A DNA stretch of 64,000 bases from Acidobacteriota bacterium (GCA_029781975.1 JAKOVQ010000010.1:1-64000), one strand, 5' to 3'; positions 35,978 through 45,320 are shown, numbered from the stretch's first letter. Numbers and translations: made by a program. The notes: generated from the letters alone by a model not told the origin.

Positions 35978-37183
35978 TCAGGCCGCCGGCTTGAGGACGG
36001 TGCAGACCGACGCGCAGATCGGCCCGCCGATGTTGAAGGTCGCGGCGACGCGCGGCGACGGCACCTGGAGCTCGGCCGGGACCTTCCCCAGGAGCTGCCA
36101 GGCGCACCAGCCCACCATGGCGAGGCCGGTCGCGCCGATCGGGTGCCCCTTCGCGATGAGGCCGCCCGACGTGTTGATGCCGCACTCCCCCTTGGGCGCC
36201 GCCTTCCCGTCGACCCAGTAGCGGGCCCCCTTCCCCGGCTCGGCCTTGCCGAGGACCTCGGTCCCGATCGCGCCCATGACGGTGAAGCAGTCGTGGACCT
36301 CGGCGACGTTCACGTCGGCCGGCTTCACGTTCGCCCTCTCGTAGGCCTTCCGCATGGCGGCGTTGGCGCCCGCCGGGTGGAGGACGTCGCGCCCCTCCTT
36401 CCGGAGCGGGTCGGTCGCCTGGCCCCAGCCGGCCAGCTCCACGCAGGCGGACTTCCGGACGCCGAGCCGCGCGAGCCCCTCCTCCGTCGCCAGGATCATC
36501 GCCGCGTAGCCGTCGGTGATCTGCGAGCAGTCGTAGGTCTTGAGCGGGAGGCCGTCCACGACGTAGCGGTTGATCCCCTCGATCGCGAGCGCCTTCTCGA
36601 GCGTCACGTCGTTCTTCCGCATCTGGGCGAGCGGGTTGTGCCGGGCGTTGGCGTACTCCTGGACCGCGACGGCCGCCAGGTCGGCCTCCGTCGCGCCCCA
36701 CCCCTTCATGTAGGCGTCCATCACCTCGGCGAAGAGGTGGGGGAAGACGAAGACCTTGCCGGGGCGCTCGTCGGGGTGCGAGTAGAGGCCGAGGACGCGG
36801 CCGATGTTCTTCCCGTCCATCTTCCCCTCGGCGTCGCGCATCTTCTCGTAGCCGACGGCGATCCCGACCTCGCCGTCGCCGAGGAGGAGCTTGCGGCCGA
36901 CCGAGAGGATCGCCTCGCCCCCGGTGGCGCAGGCGTTCTCGACGCTCTCGATCGGCTTGGAGGCCAGCCCCGGGACGGACGCGACGAGGCCGGAGAGGAG
37001 CCCCTGCTCGTTCAGCGTCAGGTTGCAGACGGCCCCGACCGACGCCACGTCGAGGGCGGAGGGCTCGGCGCCGACCTCGGCGCACGCCCCCTTCACGGCA
37101 TTGGCGAGGATGTCGGGGACGGTCATCCCCATCAGCTTCCCGAAGGGCGACTGGTGGTACGCGGCGACGTAGAGCTTCTTCAT
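35978..37183 (-). CDS. SCP2-type thiolase
   Basis: A 401-residue thiolase-superfamily enzyme. The acylated Cys85 lies in SVENACATGGEAI, the active-site Cys/His motifs are VHDCFTVMG near residue 300 and GLIAKGHPIGATG near residue 350. These place it with acetyl-CoA acetyltransferase/SCP-x-type thiolases that cleave or condense 3-ketoacyl-CoA. There is no SCP2 sterol carrier domain fused. The start overlaps the upstream hydrolase stop (ATGA). In this operon it could release acetyl-CoA from a ketoacyl-CoA or make the first condensation. Confidence 0.9.
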   Translation of the reverse strand: MKKLYVAAYHQSPFGKLMGMTVPDILANAVKGACAEVGAEPSALDVASVGAVCNLTLNEQGLLSGLVASVPGLASKPIESVENACATGGEAILSVGRKLLLGDGEVGIAVGYEKMRDAEGKMDGKNIGRVLGLYSHPDERPGKVFVFPHLFAEVMDAYMKGWGATEADLAAVAVQEYANARHNPLAQMRKNDVTLEKALAIEGINRYVVDGLPLKTYDCSQITDGYAAMILATEEGLARLGVRKSACVELAGWGQATDPLRKEGRDVLHPAGANAAMRKAYERANVKPADVNVAEVHDCFTVMGAIGTEVLGKAEPGKGARYWVDGKAAPKGECGINTSGGLIAKGHPIGATGLAMVGWCAWQLLGKVPAELQVPSPRVAATFNIGGPICASVCTVLKPAA

Positions 37184-38052
37184 GGCTCCTCCACGGGCGC
37201 GGCCGGAGCGGCGGCCGCGTCGATCGACGACAGGAACTGGGTGAGGATCTGGACGACGGCGAGCGGCCGCTCGGCGACGAAGGCGTGACCCGCGCCGGGG
37301 ACCTCGAGGAGCCGGGCCCCCCGCAGGCCGCGGGCGAGGGCCTCCGTCCGGGCGCGCGGCATCGTGCGGTCCTCGCCGGCGAGGACGACCAGGACGGGAC
37401 AGGAGACGAGCGGCAGGGCCTCGGTCAGGTCGAGGTCCTCGAGCGTGGCCAGGAGAGAGTCGAGCCCCTCGAACCAGGCGACGGGGAGCATCGACACCGC
37501 GGCTCTCCGCGCGGCGAGCTCGGCGGCGTGCTCGCGCGCCCAGGCGTCCGAGAAGGCGTGCTCGGCGATCAGGTCGTAGACCGGCTCCCGCGGCCCGCCC
37601 GCCACCGCCGCCCGGCAGGCGGCACGCATCGCGGCGACCCCGGCGCGCATGGCGTCGTCGACGGCGTCGACCGCGGCGATGGCCGCGAGCGAGCGGACGC
37701 GGCGCGGGTGCCGCGCCGAAAGGAGCAGCCCCACCTCGGCGCCGTAGGAGGTCCCGACGACGTGCGCGCTCGGGATCCGGAGGTGGTCGAGGAGCCTCGC
37801 GACGTCGTCGGCGTGGCCGGTGAGGCCGTTCGGGGAGAGACCGCGCGTCAGGAGCTGTCCCCGGAAGTCGAGGCGGACGACCGTGCGGCCGCGGGAGAGG
37901 GGCCCGGCGATCGGCTCCCAGGCGGCCATGCTCATCATCCCGCCGTTCAGGAGGACGACGGGGTCTCCCGCGCCCTCGACCCGGTGGGCCACGAGCGACC
38001 CGGCCGCCCCGGCCGGCGAGCCGCCGGAGGCGGGGCTCTCGGTCTCGCTCAT
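37180..38052 (-). CDS. Alpha/beta-hydrolase
   Basis: A 290-residue alpha/beta-hydrolase with LLNGGMMSMAAW (oxyanion), nucleophile Ser in VVGTSYGAEVGLLL, acid in VLAGEDRTMPRA and His in EVPGAGHAFVAERP. The first 20 residues are low-complexity Ser/Gly/Ala and the last are Ala/Pro-rich. Coupled by ATGA to the ligase upstream and by ATGA to the thiolase downstream. The fold is certain and the substrate unknown. Confidence 0.88.
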   Translation of the reverse strand: MSETESPASGGSPAGAAGSLVAHRVEGAGDPVVLLNGGMMSMAAWEPIAGPLSRGRTVVRLDFRGQLLTRGLSPNGLTGHADDVARLLDHLRIPSAHVVGTSYGAEVGLLLSARHPRRVRSLAAIAAVDAVDDAMRAGVAAMRAACRAAVAGGPREPVYDLIAEHAFSDAWAREHAAELAARRAAVSMLPVAWFEGLDSLLATLEDLDLTEALPLVSCPVLVVLAGEDRTMPRARTEALARGLRGARLLEVPGAGHAFVAERPLAVVQILTQFLSSIDAAAAPAAPVEEP

Positions 38053-39596
38053 CCCGCGTCCCCTCCGTGCTCCGCCACCCACGCGTCGCGGAGCTCTCCC
38101 TTGACGACCTTGCCGTACGCCGTCCGCGGGAGCGCGTCGCGGAAGACCACCGCGCGCGGGAGCTTGTAGCGGGCGAGTCTCCCGGCCGCGAAGGCGAGGA
38201 GCTCCTCGGCGTCGAGGCTCTCGCCGGGGCGCGGGACGACGAAGGCGACGCCCATCTCGCCCCAGGTCGGGTGCGGCACGCCGACCACGGCGGCGTCCTG
38301 GACCTTCGGGTGGAGGAGGAGCTCCCCCTCGATCTCGGCGGGGTAGACGTTGACGCCCCCGCTGATCAGCATGTCCTTCCGGCGTCCGGCGATCGTGTAG
38401 AAGCCGTCGGCATCGCGGCGGGCCAGGTCTCCCGTGCGGAACCAGCCGTCCGCGTCGAGCGCGGCCGCCGTCGCCTCGGGCTGTCCCCAGTAGCCGAGGC
38501 AGACGTGCGGGCCGCGGAGGAGGAGCTCCCCCACCTCTTCGCCGGCGGCGTCGTGGCCATCCTCCCGGACGAGGCGGGCCTCGGTGAAGGGCATCGGCTT
38601 TCCGATCGAGCCTCGCCTCGCGACCGACTCCTCGACCGTCATCGAGAAGCAGTTGACCCCCACCTCGGTGAGGCCGTAGCCCTGCTTGAAGGCGATCCCG
38701 CGGGCCTGGTAGGCCTCGACGAGATAGAGCGGCAGGGGCGCCCCGCCGCTGATGAGCCATCTCACGGACGAGAGGTCCGCGGCGGCGAAGGAGGGGTGCT
38801 CGAGGAGGAGCTTCCAGATCGTCGGGACGCCGAGGACGACGGTGCACCGCTCGGCCCCCACCGTCCGCCAGACCTCCTCCGGGTCGAAGCCGGCGTGGAG
38901 GACGACGGTCCCGCCGATCGTCACGATCGGGACGAGGAAGGCGCCGAGCCCCCCCGCGTGGTAGAGCGGGGTGAAGATCGGGCTGACGTCCTCCTCCCGC
39001 AGCTGCCAGGCGATCGTCGTGGCGAGGCCGTTCCACGCGACCATCCGGTGCGGGACCATCACCCCCTTGGGCTTCCCGGTCGTCCCGCTGGTGTAGAGGA
39101 GGGCGAGGAGGTCCTCGGGCCCGCAGGGGGTCCTCTCGAACGGGGCGGCCGCCGCCGCGCGGACCTCGGCGCCCCAGCGGAGGTGACCCGGGGCGGCCGG
39201 CTCGTCGAGCGCGATCCAGGTCGGGACATCGGCGAGCGGCGCCAGGTCGCGGACGGTCCCGGCGAAGGCGCCGTCGTAGACGAGCGCCGAGAGGCCCGCG
39301 TCCTCGACGATGAAGGCGAGCTCGCGGGGCGTCAGGCGGGTCCCCAGCGGGACGACGACGAGGCCCGTCTTGGCCGCCGCGAAGAAGAGGTCGAGGAACT
39401 CGGGGCGGTTGTGGGAGAGGAGGCCGTACCGCGCCCCCTTCGCGAGGCCGAGCCGGTCCCTGAGGACCGCGCCGGCCCGGGCCGCCGTCTCGTCCATCTG
39501 GCGGTAGGTGAAGCGCGCCCCGGTCGCCGCCCAGACGAGACCCGTCTTCCCCGGTGTCAGCCGCGCCCGCTCGCCGAGGACGTCGGCGTGGATCAC
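38049..39596 (-). CDS. Acyl-CoA ligase (AMP-forming)
   Basis: A 515-residue adenylate-forming ligase of the medium/long-chain or aryl acyl-CoA type. Motifs: LLYTSGTTGKPKGV, GYGLTEVGVN, WFRTGDLARRDADGFYTI, GRRKDMLISGGVNVYPAEIE and the catalytic Lys in RTAYGKVVKGEL. The start is a GTG (39596) whose bases overlap the TGA of the anchored hydrolase; the longer open frame upstream is antisense to that gene and not real. It presumably loads an acyl acid onto CoA for the operon's reductase, condensing enzyme and thiolase. Confidence 0.92.
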   Translation of the reverse strand: MIHADVLGERARLTPGKTGLVWAATGARFTYRQMDETAARAGAVLRDRLGLAKGARYGLLSHNRPEFLDLFFAAAKTGLVVVPLGTRLTPRELAFIVEDAGLSALVYDGAFAGTVRDLAPLADVPTWIALDEPAAPGHLRWGAEVRAAAAAPFERTPCGPEDLLALLYTSGTTGKPKGVMVPHRMVAWNGLATTIAWQLREEDVSPIFTPLYHAGGLGAFLVPIVTIGGTVVLHAGFDPEEVWRTVGAERCTVVLGVPTIWKLLLEHPSFAAADLSSVRWLISGGAPLPLYLVEAYQARGIAFKQGYGLTEVGVNCFSMTVEESVARRGSIGKPMPFTEARLVREDGHDAAGEEVGELLLRGPHVCLGYWGQPEATAAALDADGWFRTGDLARRDADGFYTIAGRRKDMLISGGVNVYPAEIEGELLLHPKVQDAAVVGVPHPTWGEMGVAFVVPRPGESLDAEELLAFAAGRLARYKLPRAVVFRDALPRTAYGKVVKGELRDAWVAEHGGDAG

Positions 39597-40525
39597 GGGG
39601 TCGCCCGCCGTGGCGGCGGAGGGAGCTTCAGGACCTCCTCGAGCTTCTCCGTGAGGAGCGCCGGGCATTCCTGGCTCGGGACGTGGCCGCAGCGCGGGAG
39701 CGGAGTCAGGCGGGACGCCGGGAGCTCCGCCGCCATCCTCTCCGCGTATGAGAGCGGGATGAGCCGGTCCGACTCGCCCCAGAGGATCTCGACGGGGAAC
39801 GGCAGCGTCCCCAGGCGGCCGTCGAGGGTCCAGCGGCCGGCCGAGCCGCTTCCCGCGATGACCCGGGCGATCGGCCCATGCTCCGCCACCCGGATCATGT
39901 CCTCGAGGAGGAAGTCCGGGACCGCCAGGCTTCCCGGGTCCCGCAGCGCCGCGACGAGCTTCCGCGCCTCGGCCCGGTCCCTGGGCTGGAGCGTGAGCCC
40001 CGCGGCCACGTGGCGGAGCGGGCCGCCGTCGATCAGGACCACCCGCTCGACCCGCTCGGGGTGCGCGCGCGCCCAGAGGACCGCGAGCCACGCCCCGAGG
40101 GAGTTCCCTCCGATCGTCACCTTCCCGGCCGGCGCCTCGGCGTCCATCGCCGCCCCGAGCCCCGAAAGGAGCGTCTCGATCGGGAGGGGCCCCGAGGACG
40201 GGGCGCTGTCGCCGTGCCCGGCGAGGTCGACGAGGACGACGCGCCTGCTCCGCGCCAGCTCCGGCGCGACCCGCGACCAGGTGCCGGCCTGGTCGCCGGC
40301 GCCGTGGAGGAGGACGAGGGTCGGGCCGGAGCCCGCCACGAACGCCACCTGCGGGCCGGGCGGCGCCGGCACCTCGACCCGGGCGAAGCCGGCGCCCTTC
40401 AGCGCGCGTCGGCTCCAGAAGGCGTGGACGGCGAGGGGGTGGCGGAAGAACGCCCAGAGCGCGCCGCCGGCCACGGCCAGCGCGAGCACCCCCACGCCGA
40501 CGAGGACCCCGGTCCGGGTCCTCAT
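39593..40525 (-). CDS. Membrane-anchored alpha/beta-hydrolase
   Basis: A 310-residue hydrolase with one N-terminal membrane helix (about residues 8-28), so the catalytic domain is probably outside the cytoplasmic membrane. Motifs: LLHGAGDQAGTW, nucleophile Ser in IGGNSLGAWLAV, acid in LWGESDRLIPLS and His in LPRCGHVPSQ. It has Ser, not the Asp nucleophile of OleB. It is separated from the KASIII-like gene by 92 bases, the largest gap in the operon, and overlaps the ligase by GTGA. Confidence 0.88.
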   Translation of the reverse strand: MRTRTGVLVGVGVLALAVAGGALWAFFRHPLAVHAFWSRRALKGAGFARVEVPAPPGPQVAFVAGSGPTLVLLHGAGDQAGTWSRVAPELARSRRVVLVDLAGHGDSAPSSGPLPIETLLSGLGAAMDAEAPAGKVTIGGNSLGAWLAVLWARAHPERVERVVLIDGGPLRHVAAGLTLQPRDRAEARKLVAALRDPGSLAVPDFLLEDMIRVAEHGPIARVIAGSGSAGRWTLDGRLGTLPFPVEILWGESDRLIPLSYAERMAAELPASRLTPLPRCGHVPSQECPALLTEKLEEVLKLPPPPRRATP

Positions 40526-40617
40526 CTCAGCTCCGGCTCCACTCGGTCTCCACGTGCCCTCCGCTCGCCTCCGCTCGCCCGCCTCCCGATCCCCTGCCGG
40601 GCCGCGGGCTCCCCGGG

Positions 40618-41610
40618 TCAGGTCATCCGGAAGGCCGCCGCGGCCTGGTTGTAGCCTACGCCCGAGCCGACCAGGACGACGAGGTCTCCCTTCGCGATCT
40701 TCCCCTTCTCGCGGGCGTCGTCGAGCGCCATCGGGATGCACGCCGACCCCGTGTAGCCCCACTCCTCCATCACGGTGTGGGTCCGCTCCATCGGGATCGC
40801 GAGGTCGCCCATGACGAGCTCGATGGACGGCTTCCTCACCTGCGTGAAGACGATGAAGTCGATGTCGGAGAGGGCGTAGCCCCCCTCCTTCGCCAGGCGC
40901 CTCACGAGCCGCGGCCACCCCTCGTGGTTGATCTCGGGCGGGTAGCGCTCGACCATCCGGACCTTCGTCCGCCCGGAACGGACGGCCTCCTCGGTGGCCG
41001 GCTCTGCCGTGCCGCCGGCGAAGATCCCCCAGTGCTTCGCGTACGCGCCGTCGGCCTGCATCGCCGAGTTGACGAAGCCAGGCGCGTCGGCCGGCTCGAG
41101 GACCGCGGCCCCCGCGCCGTCGCCGTAGAAGTAGATCATCGGGTCGTTCGGGTCGGCGAGCTTGTGCATCATGTAGACGCCGACGACGAGGACCGTCCGC
41201 AGGGCCGGGTTCGTCGCGATCAGCCCCGCGGCCGCCGCGAGGCCGGTCGGGAACGACGCGCAGGCGCAGCCGACGTCGAAGGTCCCGGCGTTCCTCGCCC
41301 CGAGCTTGTGCTGGAGGACGACGGAGGTGGCCGGCGTGACGTAGTCGGGCGAGTCGGTCCCGAGGATGACGAGGTCGACGTCCTCCGTCCTGCGGCCGGC
41401 GCGCTCCAGCGCCTGCCGGGCCGCCGGGAGCGCGACGTCGGACGTCGCCCACTCCTCGGGGGCGTACCAGCGGCTCCGGATGCCGCTGGAGGCCTCCATC
41501 TTGTCGACGAACTCGGGAAGGTGGGCGAACCGCTCCCTGAGGACGTCGTTCGGGACCTCGATCGGGGGGACGAACCTCCCGGTGGAGACGATGCGGGCGT
41601 GGCGGCTCAT
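40618..41610 (-). CDS. KASIII-like condensing enzyme with atypical active site
   Basis: A 330-residue thiolase-fold protein of the FabH type. The nucleophile Cys117 is in DVGCACASF, and YFYGDGAGAAVLEP and GSGVGYNQAAAAF frame the fold. The usual FabH His motif (PHQAN) reads VFTQVRKPS here, with Thr256 in place of His. The Asn motif (GNTSAAS) reads GYTGSACIP, with Tyr286 in place of Asn. The enzyme therefore may transfer acyl groups or condense by another mechanism rather than carry out decarboxylative condensation. It lies 10 bases after the SDR gene in the operon. Confidence 0.88.
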   Translation of the reverse strand: MSRHARIVSTGRFVPPIEVPNDVLRERFAHLPEFVDKMEASSGIRSRWYAPEEWATSDVALPAARQALERAGRRTEDVDLVILGTDSPDYVTPATSVVLQHKLGARNAGTFDVGCACASFPTGLAAAAGLIATNPALRTVLVVGVYMMHKLADPNDPMIYFYGDGAGAAVLEPADAPGFVNSAMQADGAYAKHWGIFAGGTAEPATEEAVRSGRTKVRMVERYPPEINHEGWPRLVRRLAKEGGYALSDIDFIVFTQVRKPSIELVMGDLAIPMERTHTVMEEWGYTGSACIPMALDDAREKGKIAKGDLVVLVGSGVGYNQAAAAFRMT

Positions 41611-41620
41611 CGGCTCCCCC

Positions 41621-42409
41621 TCAGGTCCCCGTCACCAGGCCGCCGTCGACGGAGAGGACCGCCCCGTGGACGAAGGTGGCCGCGTCGGACGCGAGCCAGA
41701 CGTAGGCGTTGGCGATGTCGTCCGGCTCCCCCATCCGGCCGATCGGGGTGTGGGCGACCATCCCGTCGAGCACCTTCTGCGGCATCGCCTTGAGGATCTC
41801 GGTGGCGACGAAGCCGGGACAGACGGCGTTGACCCGGATCCGGAACTTCCCCAGCTCGCGCGCCCACGTCTTCGTCATCCCGACGACGCCGCTCTTGGTG
41901 GCGACGTAGTTCGTCTGCCCGAAGTTGCCGTAGAGGCCGACCACGGACGACGCGTTCAGGACGACGCCGCCCCCGCCCGCGATCATGTGCGGGACGACGG
42001 CGCGCGTGCAGAGGAAGACCCCCTTCAGGTTCACCCCGATCACCGCGTCCCACTGCGCGTCGGTCATCGTCGAGACGACCGCCCCGTCCTTCCACTTCAC
42101 GAGCTGGGCGTCGCGGACGATCCCCGCGTTGTTCACGAGGACGTCGATCCGCCCCCAGCGCGCGGCCGCCGCCGCGACCGCCGTGTCGACGCTCGCGCCG
42201 TCGGCGACGTTCACCTCGTCGAAGGCGGCGTCGGCCGCGCCCGCCGCCTTCAGCTCCGCGACCAGCGCCTCCCCGTGTGCGGCGTCGACGTCCCACGCGG
42301 CGACCTTCGCCCCCTCGCGCGCGAACCGGAGGGCCGTCGCCCGGCCGATCCCGGCCGCCGCGCCCGTGACGATCACGACGCGGCCCGAAAGGCCCGTTTC
42401 GATGCTCAT
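41621..42409 (-). CDS. SDR-family 3-oxoacyl reductase (FabG/PhaB-like)
   Basis: A 262-residue classical short-chain dehydrogenase/reductase. The cofactor loop is TGAAAGIGRAT, followed by NNAG, the catalytic Ser in NASSVVGLYG and Tyr-Lys in NYVATKSG. C-terminal YVWLASDAATFVHG and SVDGGLV are typical of 3-ketoacyl-(ACP/CoA) reductases. Asp in AWDVD at the end of strand 2 favours NADH, though this is a soft indicator. It is the first gene of the seven-gene operon 42409-35110. Confidence 0.92.
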   Translation of the reverse strand: MSIETGLSGRVVIVTGAAAGIGRATALRFAREGAKVAAWDVDAAHGEALVAELKAAGAADAAFDEVNVADGASVDTAVAAAAARWGRIDVLVNNAGIVRDAQLVKWKDGAVVSTMTDAQWDAVIGVNLKGVFLCTRAVVPHMIAGGGGVVLNASSVVGLYGNFGQTNYVATKSGVVGMTKTWARELGKFRIRVNAVCPGFVATEILKAMPQKVLDGMVAHTPIGRMGEPDDIANAYVWLASDAATFVHGAVLSVDGGLVTGT

Positions 42410-42466
42410 CTGGTACCTCGCTCGGGACTCCCGTCCCGTCTCCCGCGCTCCGTGGGCGCGGGCGGG

Positions 42467-42495
42467 GCCGGCGGGCGGAGGATCCGCCCGCCGGC
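42467..42495. terminator. Strong hairpin between TonB receptor gene and acyl operon
   Basis: A perfect 13-bp stem (GCCGGCGGGCGGA/TCCGCCCGCCGGC) with a 3-base loop, 33 bases past the receptor stop and 58 bases before the SDR start. No T tract. It probably ends the receptor transcript; the acyl operon promoter must lie downstream of it at 42466-42410, where no clear consensus is visible. Confidence 0.6.
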
Positions 42496-42527
42496 CGGTC
42501 AGGTGGGAAGCCGGGCCGGGCCCGGCC

Positions 42528-45320
42528 TCAGAACGCGAGCCGCAGCCCGAGCTGGAACTCCCGCGAGGGGAGCGTGGCGGAGAACCTGCTGTAGTTGGGG
42601 TTGGCGACGTAGGGCGCGGCCGGGTTCGACAGGGTCGGGCCCGAGAGGTACTGCCCGTTGTCGATCGAGGCGACGTCGTAGTTGACGGAGTTGAAGACGT
42701 TGAACCCCTCGGCGATCACGTCGACGGAGCCGAACCCGGGGATCGTGAAGCTCTTCGTCAGCCGCAGGTCGAAGGAGCGGTAGACGGGGCCGTCCTGGCC
42801 GAAGCGGTCGACGCCGGGCATCCGGTCGCCGGTCTTCCCGTCGCCGTTGTAGTCGTAGCCGTAGCGGCGCGTCCAGGGCTGCCCGCTGCCGTACTGGAAG
42901 ACCGGGGCGACGATCACCTGCCACGGGAGGCGGAAGACCCCCGACATGACGACGTGGAACCTCTCGGCGGACCGCGCGCGGCCGTACTCGGCGTCGAGGT
43001 TCGCCGGGTCGCTCGGGTAGCCGGTCGGGAACTCGGGGCTGAAGTCGTCCGACGTGTTGTGCTTGCTCGCGAAGGTGACCGAGCTGGTGATCAGGTGCCC
43101 CCCCTTCAGGTTCCCGTTGAGGGCGAAGGTGAGGGCCTTGTACTCGGAGCGGCCGTCGTTGGAGTAGACGTTGACCTGGTTGTACGCCTTGTTCGGGCGC
43201 GTCGGGTTGGCGTTGCCGTTCCAGTTGACGTCGTGGACGACGATCTCCTTCTTCCCCTTGACGTAGACCCCCTCGACGTCGAGGTAGAGGCCCGTCCGGC
43301 CGAGGCGCGTCGTCAGCCCGAGGCTCGTCTGGTTCGCCTCCGGGGCGTCGAGCGTCTTGTCGAGGAGGGTGATGTCGATCGGCAGCGGGAGCCCCGTCGT
43401 GGTCGGGTTGTTCGGGTCGAGGGCGAAGGCGGGGAGGCCGTAGAGGAGGCCGTTGACCCGCGTGTAGAGCTTGCGGCCCGTCACGCCGTTCTGCTGGAGC
43501 TCGGTGAAGGCCGGGACGAGGAGGTAGCGGCCGGTGAAGATCCCCCAGCCGCCGCGGGCGACGAACTGGCCGTCGTTCCTGACGTCCCAGGTGAAGCCGA
43601 GGCGCGGCTGGACGTTGTTGGTGTCGCGCGGGCGGGCCTGGGGGATCAGCGGGTGGGTGAAGCCCGCGTCGTTCCCCTTCGTGTCGAGGTCGTAGCGGAC
43701 CCCGGCGCTGACCGTGACGTTCGGGAGGGGGCGCCAGTCGTCCTGGAGGAACGCGGCGATCCGGTCGGTGTTCACGGTGACGTCGGCCGACCCGACGCCG
43801 TAGGCGTACGCGACCGGGAAGCTCTTGTTGTCGAACGCCCAGAGGAAGAGCCCCGTGGCGTAGGTGTCGATGACCGACCGGTCCTTCACGCGCTGCCAGC
43901 CGGCCCCGACCTTCACGTCGTGCGTGCCGCTCTTCCCCGCGAGGTGGAGGTAGAGGGTGTCGCGGACCTCGAACTCGTCCCCCTCCCCGAGGAGGTCCCC
44001 GAGGATGTTGCCGCCGGTCTTGAGCGTCGCTCCGCTCGTGTACCAGTCGGCGACGGCGTTCGAGTTGGTCGGCTCGAAGTACTTCCGGTGCCCGGCCTGG
44101 ACGCGTGCCTCGTTCGTCGTCCCCGCCCCGGCGACCCAGGTGTGCGCGAGGGTGAAGTTGTAGTTGTCGCGCTGGAGCTGCTGCCCGTAGCTCTCGTCCT
44201 GGACGCCGCCGACGCGGAAGTTGTCCATCCGGTAGCGCTCGTAGTCCCCCTTGAAGAGGAGGCTCATCGAGTCGGAGAGGTTGTGGCTGATCGAGCCGAA
44301 GGCGAGGAGCTGGTCGAAGGGGTTCTCGAGGTCGACCGCCTGGCTCGCGAACGCCCCCTGGGGCCGGACCAGGGTCGGCGTGACGGCGTCGACGTACTCG
44401 GCGGAGGCGAAGAAGTGGGTCTTGTCCTTCACGATCGGCCCGCCGAGAGTGAAGCCGTACTGCCCGCGGTGGAAGGAGACCGACGACTCCTTCTCGAGCG
44501 CGCCCTTCGCCCGGAGGCCGTCCGCGCGGTAGAAGCCGAAGACCGAGCCGGCGAAGTCGTTCGTCCCCGTCTTCGTCACGATCGAGAGGGCGCCGCCGGA
44601 GGAGCCGCCGACCTCGGCGTCGAAGCGGCTGTTGATGACGCGGAACTCGGCGATGGCGTCCTGGGAGACCCGGGTCTTCGCGAGACCGAGGGCGGGGTCG
44701 GTGTAGTCGACGCCGTCGACGAGGATCGTCGACTGGCTGGCGTTCCCGCCGGAGCCGACGACCGGCCCGCCGGTGACGAAGCGGAACTCGCCCCTCTCCC
44801 GCTGGACCCCGGGCGCGATGAACGCGAGCTTCTCGAACTGCCGGTCGGGGACCGGGAGCTCCTTGATCTGCTCGGGGACGATGTTCGTCGAGACGTCGGT
44901 CTTGTAGACGTCGACGAGGGGCGCCTCGGCCGTGACCGTCACCGCCTCGATGACCGCCTTGGCCCGGAGGGTCACCTTGAGCTTGGCGGTCTGACCGACG
45001 CGGAGCGTCAGGGGCTGCTCGACGGTCTGGAAGCCCGAGAGCGCGACCTTGAGCACGTACCCGGAGGCGGCGGGGACGGCGGCGAACCGGGCGTTCCCCT
45101 GGACCGTCGTCACCGCGTTGCGGGTCCAGCCCGTCTCCGCCCGCTTGAGCTCGACGCTCACCCCGGGCAGGGCGACGCCGGTCTCGTCGATCACGTCGAC
45201 CTCGACGACGGCGTCGGAGACCTGGGCATGGACGGGCGGCGCCCAGGCAAGGCCCAGCGCCAGGAGCGCCGCGGCCGTGGCCGTGGCGGCTCGGAACGAT
45301 TGGACGAATCCCCTCAACAT
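42528..45320 (-). CDS. TonB-dependent outer-membrane receptor with carboxypeptidase-regulatory-like domain
   Basis: A 930-residue outer-membrane transporter. A signal peptide ends near PVHAQ (about residue 33). Residues about 35-125 are a carboxypeptidase-regulatory-like beta sandwich (DETGVALPGVSVELKRAETG). The plug follows with EQIKELPVPDRQFEKLAF and STILVDGVDYTDP. The rest is a 22-strand-type barrel, closing with REFQLGLRLAF and a terminal Phe as expected for barrel insertion. Ligand unknown; this Acidobacteriota/Bacteroidota-like type often handles glycans or peptides. The true start is ATG 45320; the frame upstream is not protein-like. A promoter and palindromic operator lie upstream. 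Confidence 0.92.
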   Translation of the reverse strand: MLRGFVQSFRAATATAAALLALGLAWAPPVHAQVSDAVVEVDVIDETGVALPGVSVELKRAETGWTRNAVTTVQGNARFAAVPAASGYVLKVALSGFQTVEQPLTLRVGQTAKLKVTLRAKAVIEAVTVTAEAPLVDVYKTDVSTNIVPEQIKELPVPDRQFEKLAFIAPGVQRERGEFRFVTGGPVVGSGGNASQSTILVDGVDYTDPALGLAKTRVSQDAIAEFRVINSRFDAEVGGSSGGALSIVTKTGTNDFAGSVFGFYRADGLRAKGALEKESSVSFHRGQYGFTLGGPIVKDKTHFFASAEYVDAVTPTLVRPQGAFASQAVDLENPFDQLLAFGSISHNLSDSMSLLFKGDYERYRMDNFRVGGVQDESYGQQLQRDNYNFTLAHTWVAGAGTTNEARVQAGHRKYFEPTNSNAVADWYTSGATLKTGGNILGDLLGEGDEFEVRDTLYLHLAGKSGTHDVKVGAGWQRVKDRSVIDTYATGLFLWAFDNKSFPVAYAYGVGSADVTVNTDRIAAFLQDDWRPLPNVTVSAGVRYDLDTKGNDAGFTHPLIPQARPRDTNNVQPRLGFTWDVRNDGQFVARGGWGIFTGRYLLVPAFTELQQNGVTGRKLYTRVNGLLYGLPAFALDPNNPTTTGLPLPIDITLLDKTLDAPEANQTSLGLTTRLGRTGLYLDVEGVYVKGKKEIVVHDVNWNGNANPTRPNKAYNQVNVYSNDGRSEYKALTFALNGNLKGGHLITSSVTFASKHNTSDDFSPEFPTGYPSDPANLDAEYGRARSAERFHVVMSGVFRLPWQVIVAPVFQYGSGQPWTRRYGYDYNGDGKTGDRMPGVDRFGQDGPVYRSFDLRLTKSFTIPGFGSVDVIAEGFNVFNSVNYDVASIDNGQYLSGPTLSNPAAPYVANPNYSRFSATLPSREFQLGLRLAF

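Noticed and set aside
35110-42409. OleABCD hydrocarbon pathway
   Set aside because: The SDR is the short classical type, not the extended OleD type; the hydrolases have Ser nucleophiles, not the Asp of OleB; and the KASIII-like protein lacks the His and Asn of OleA.
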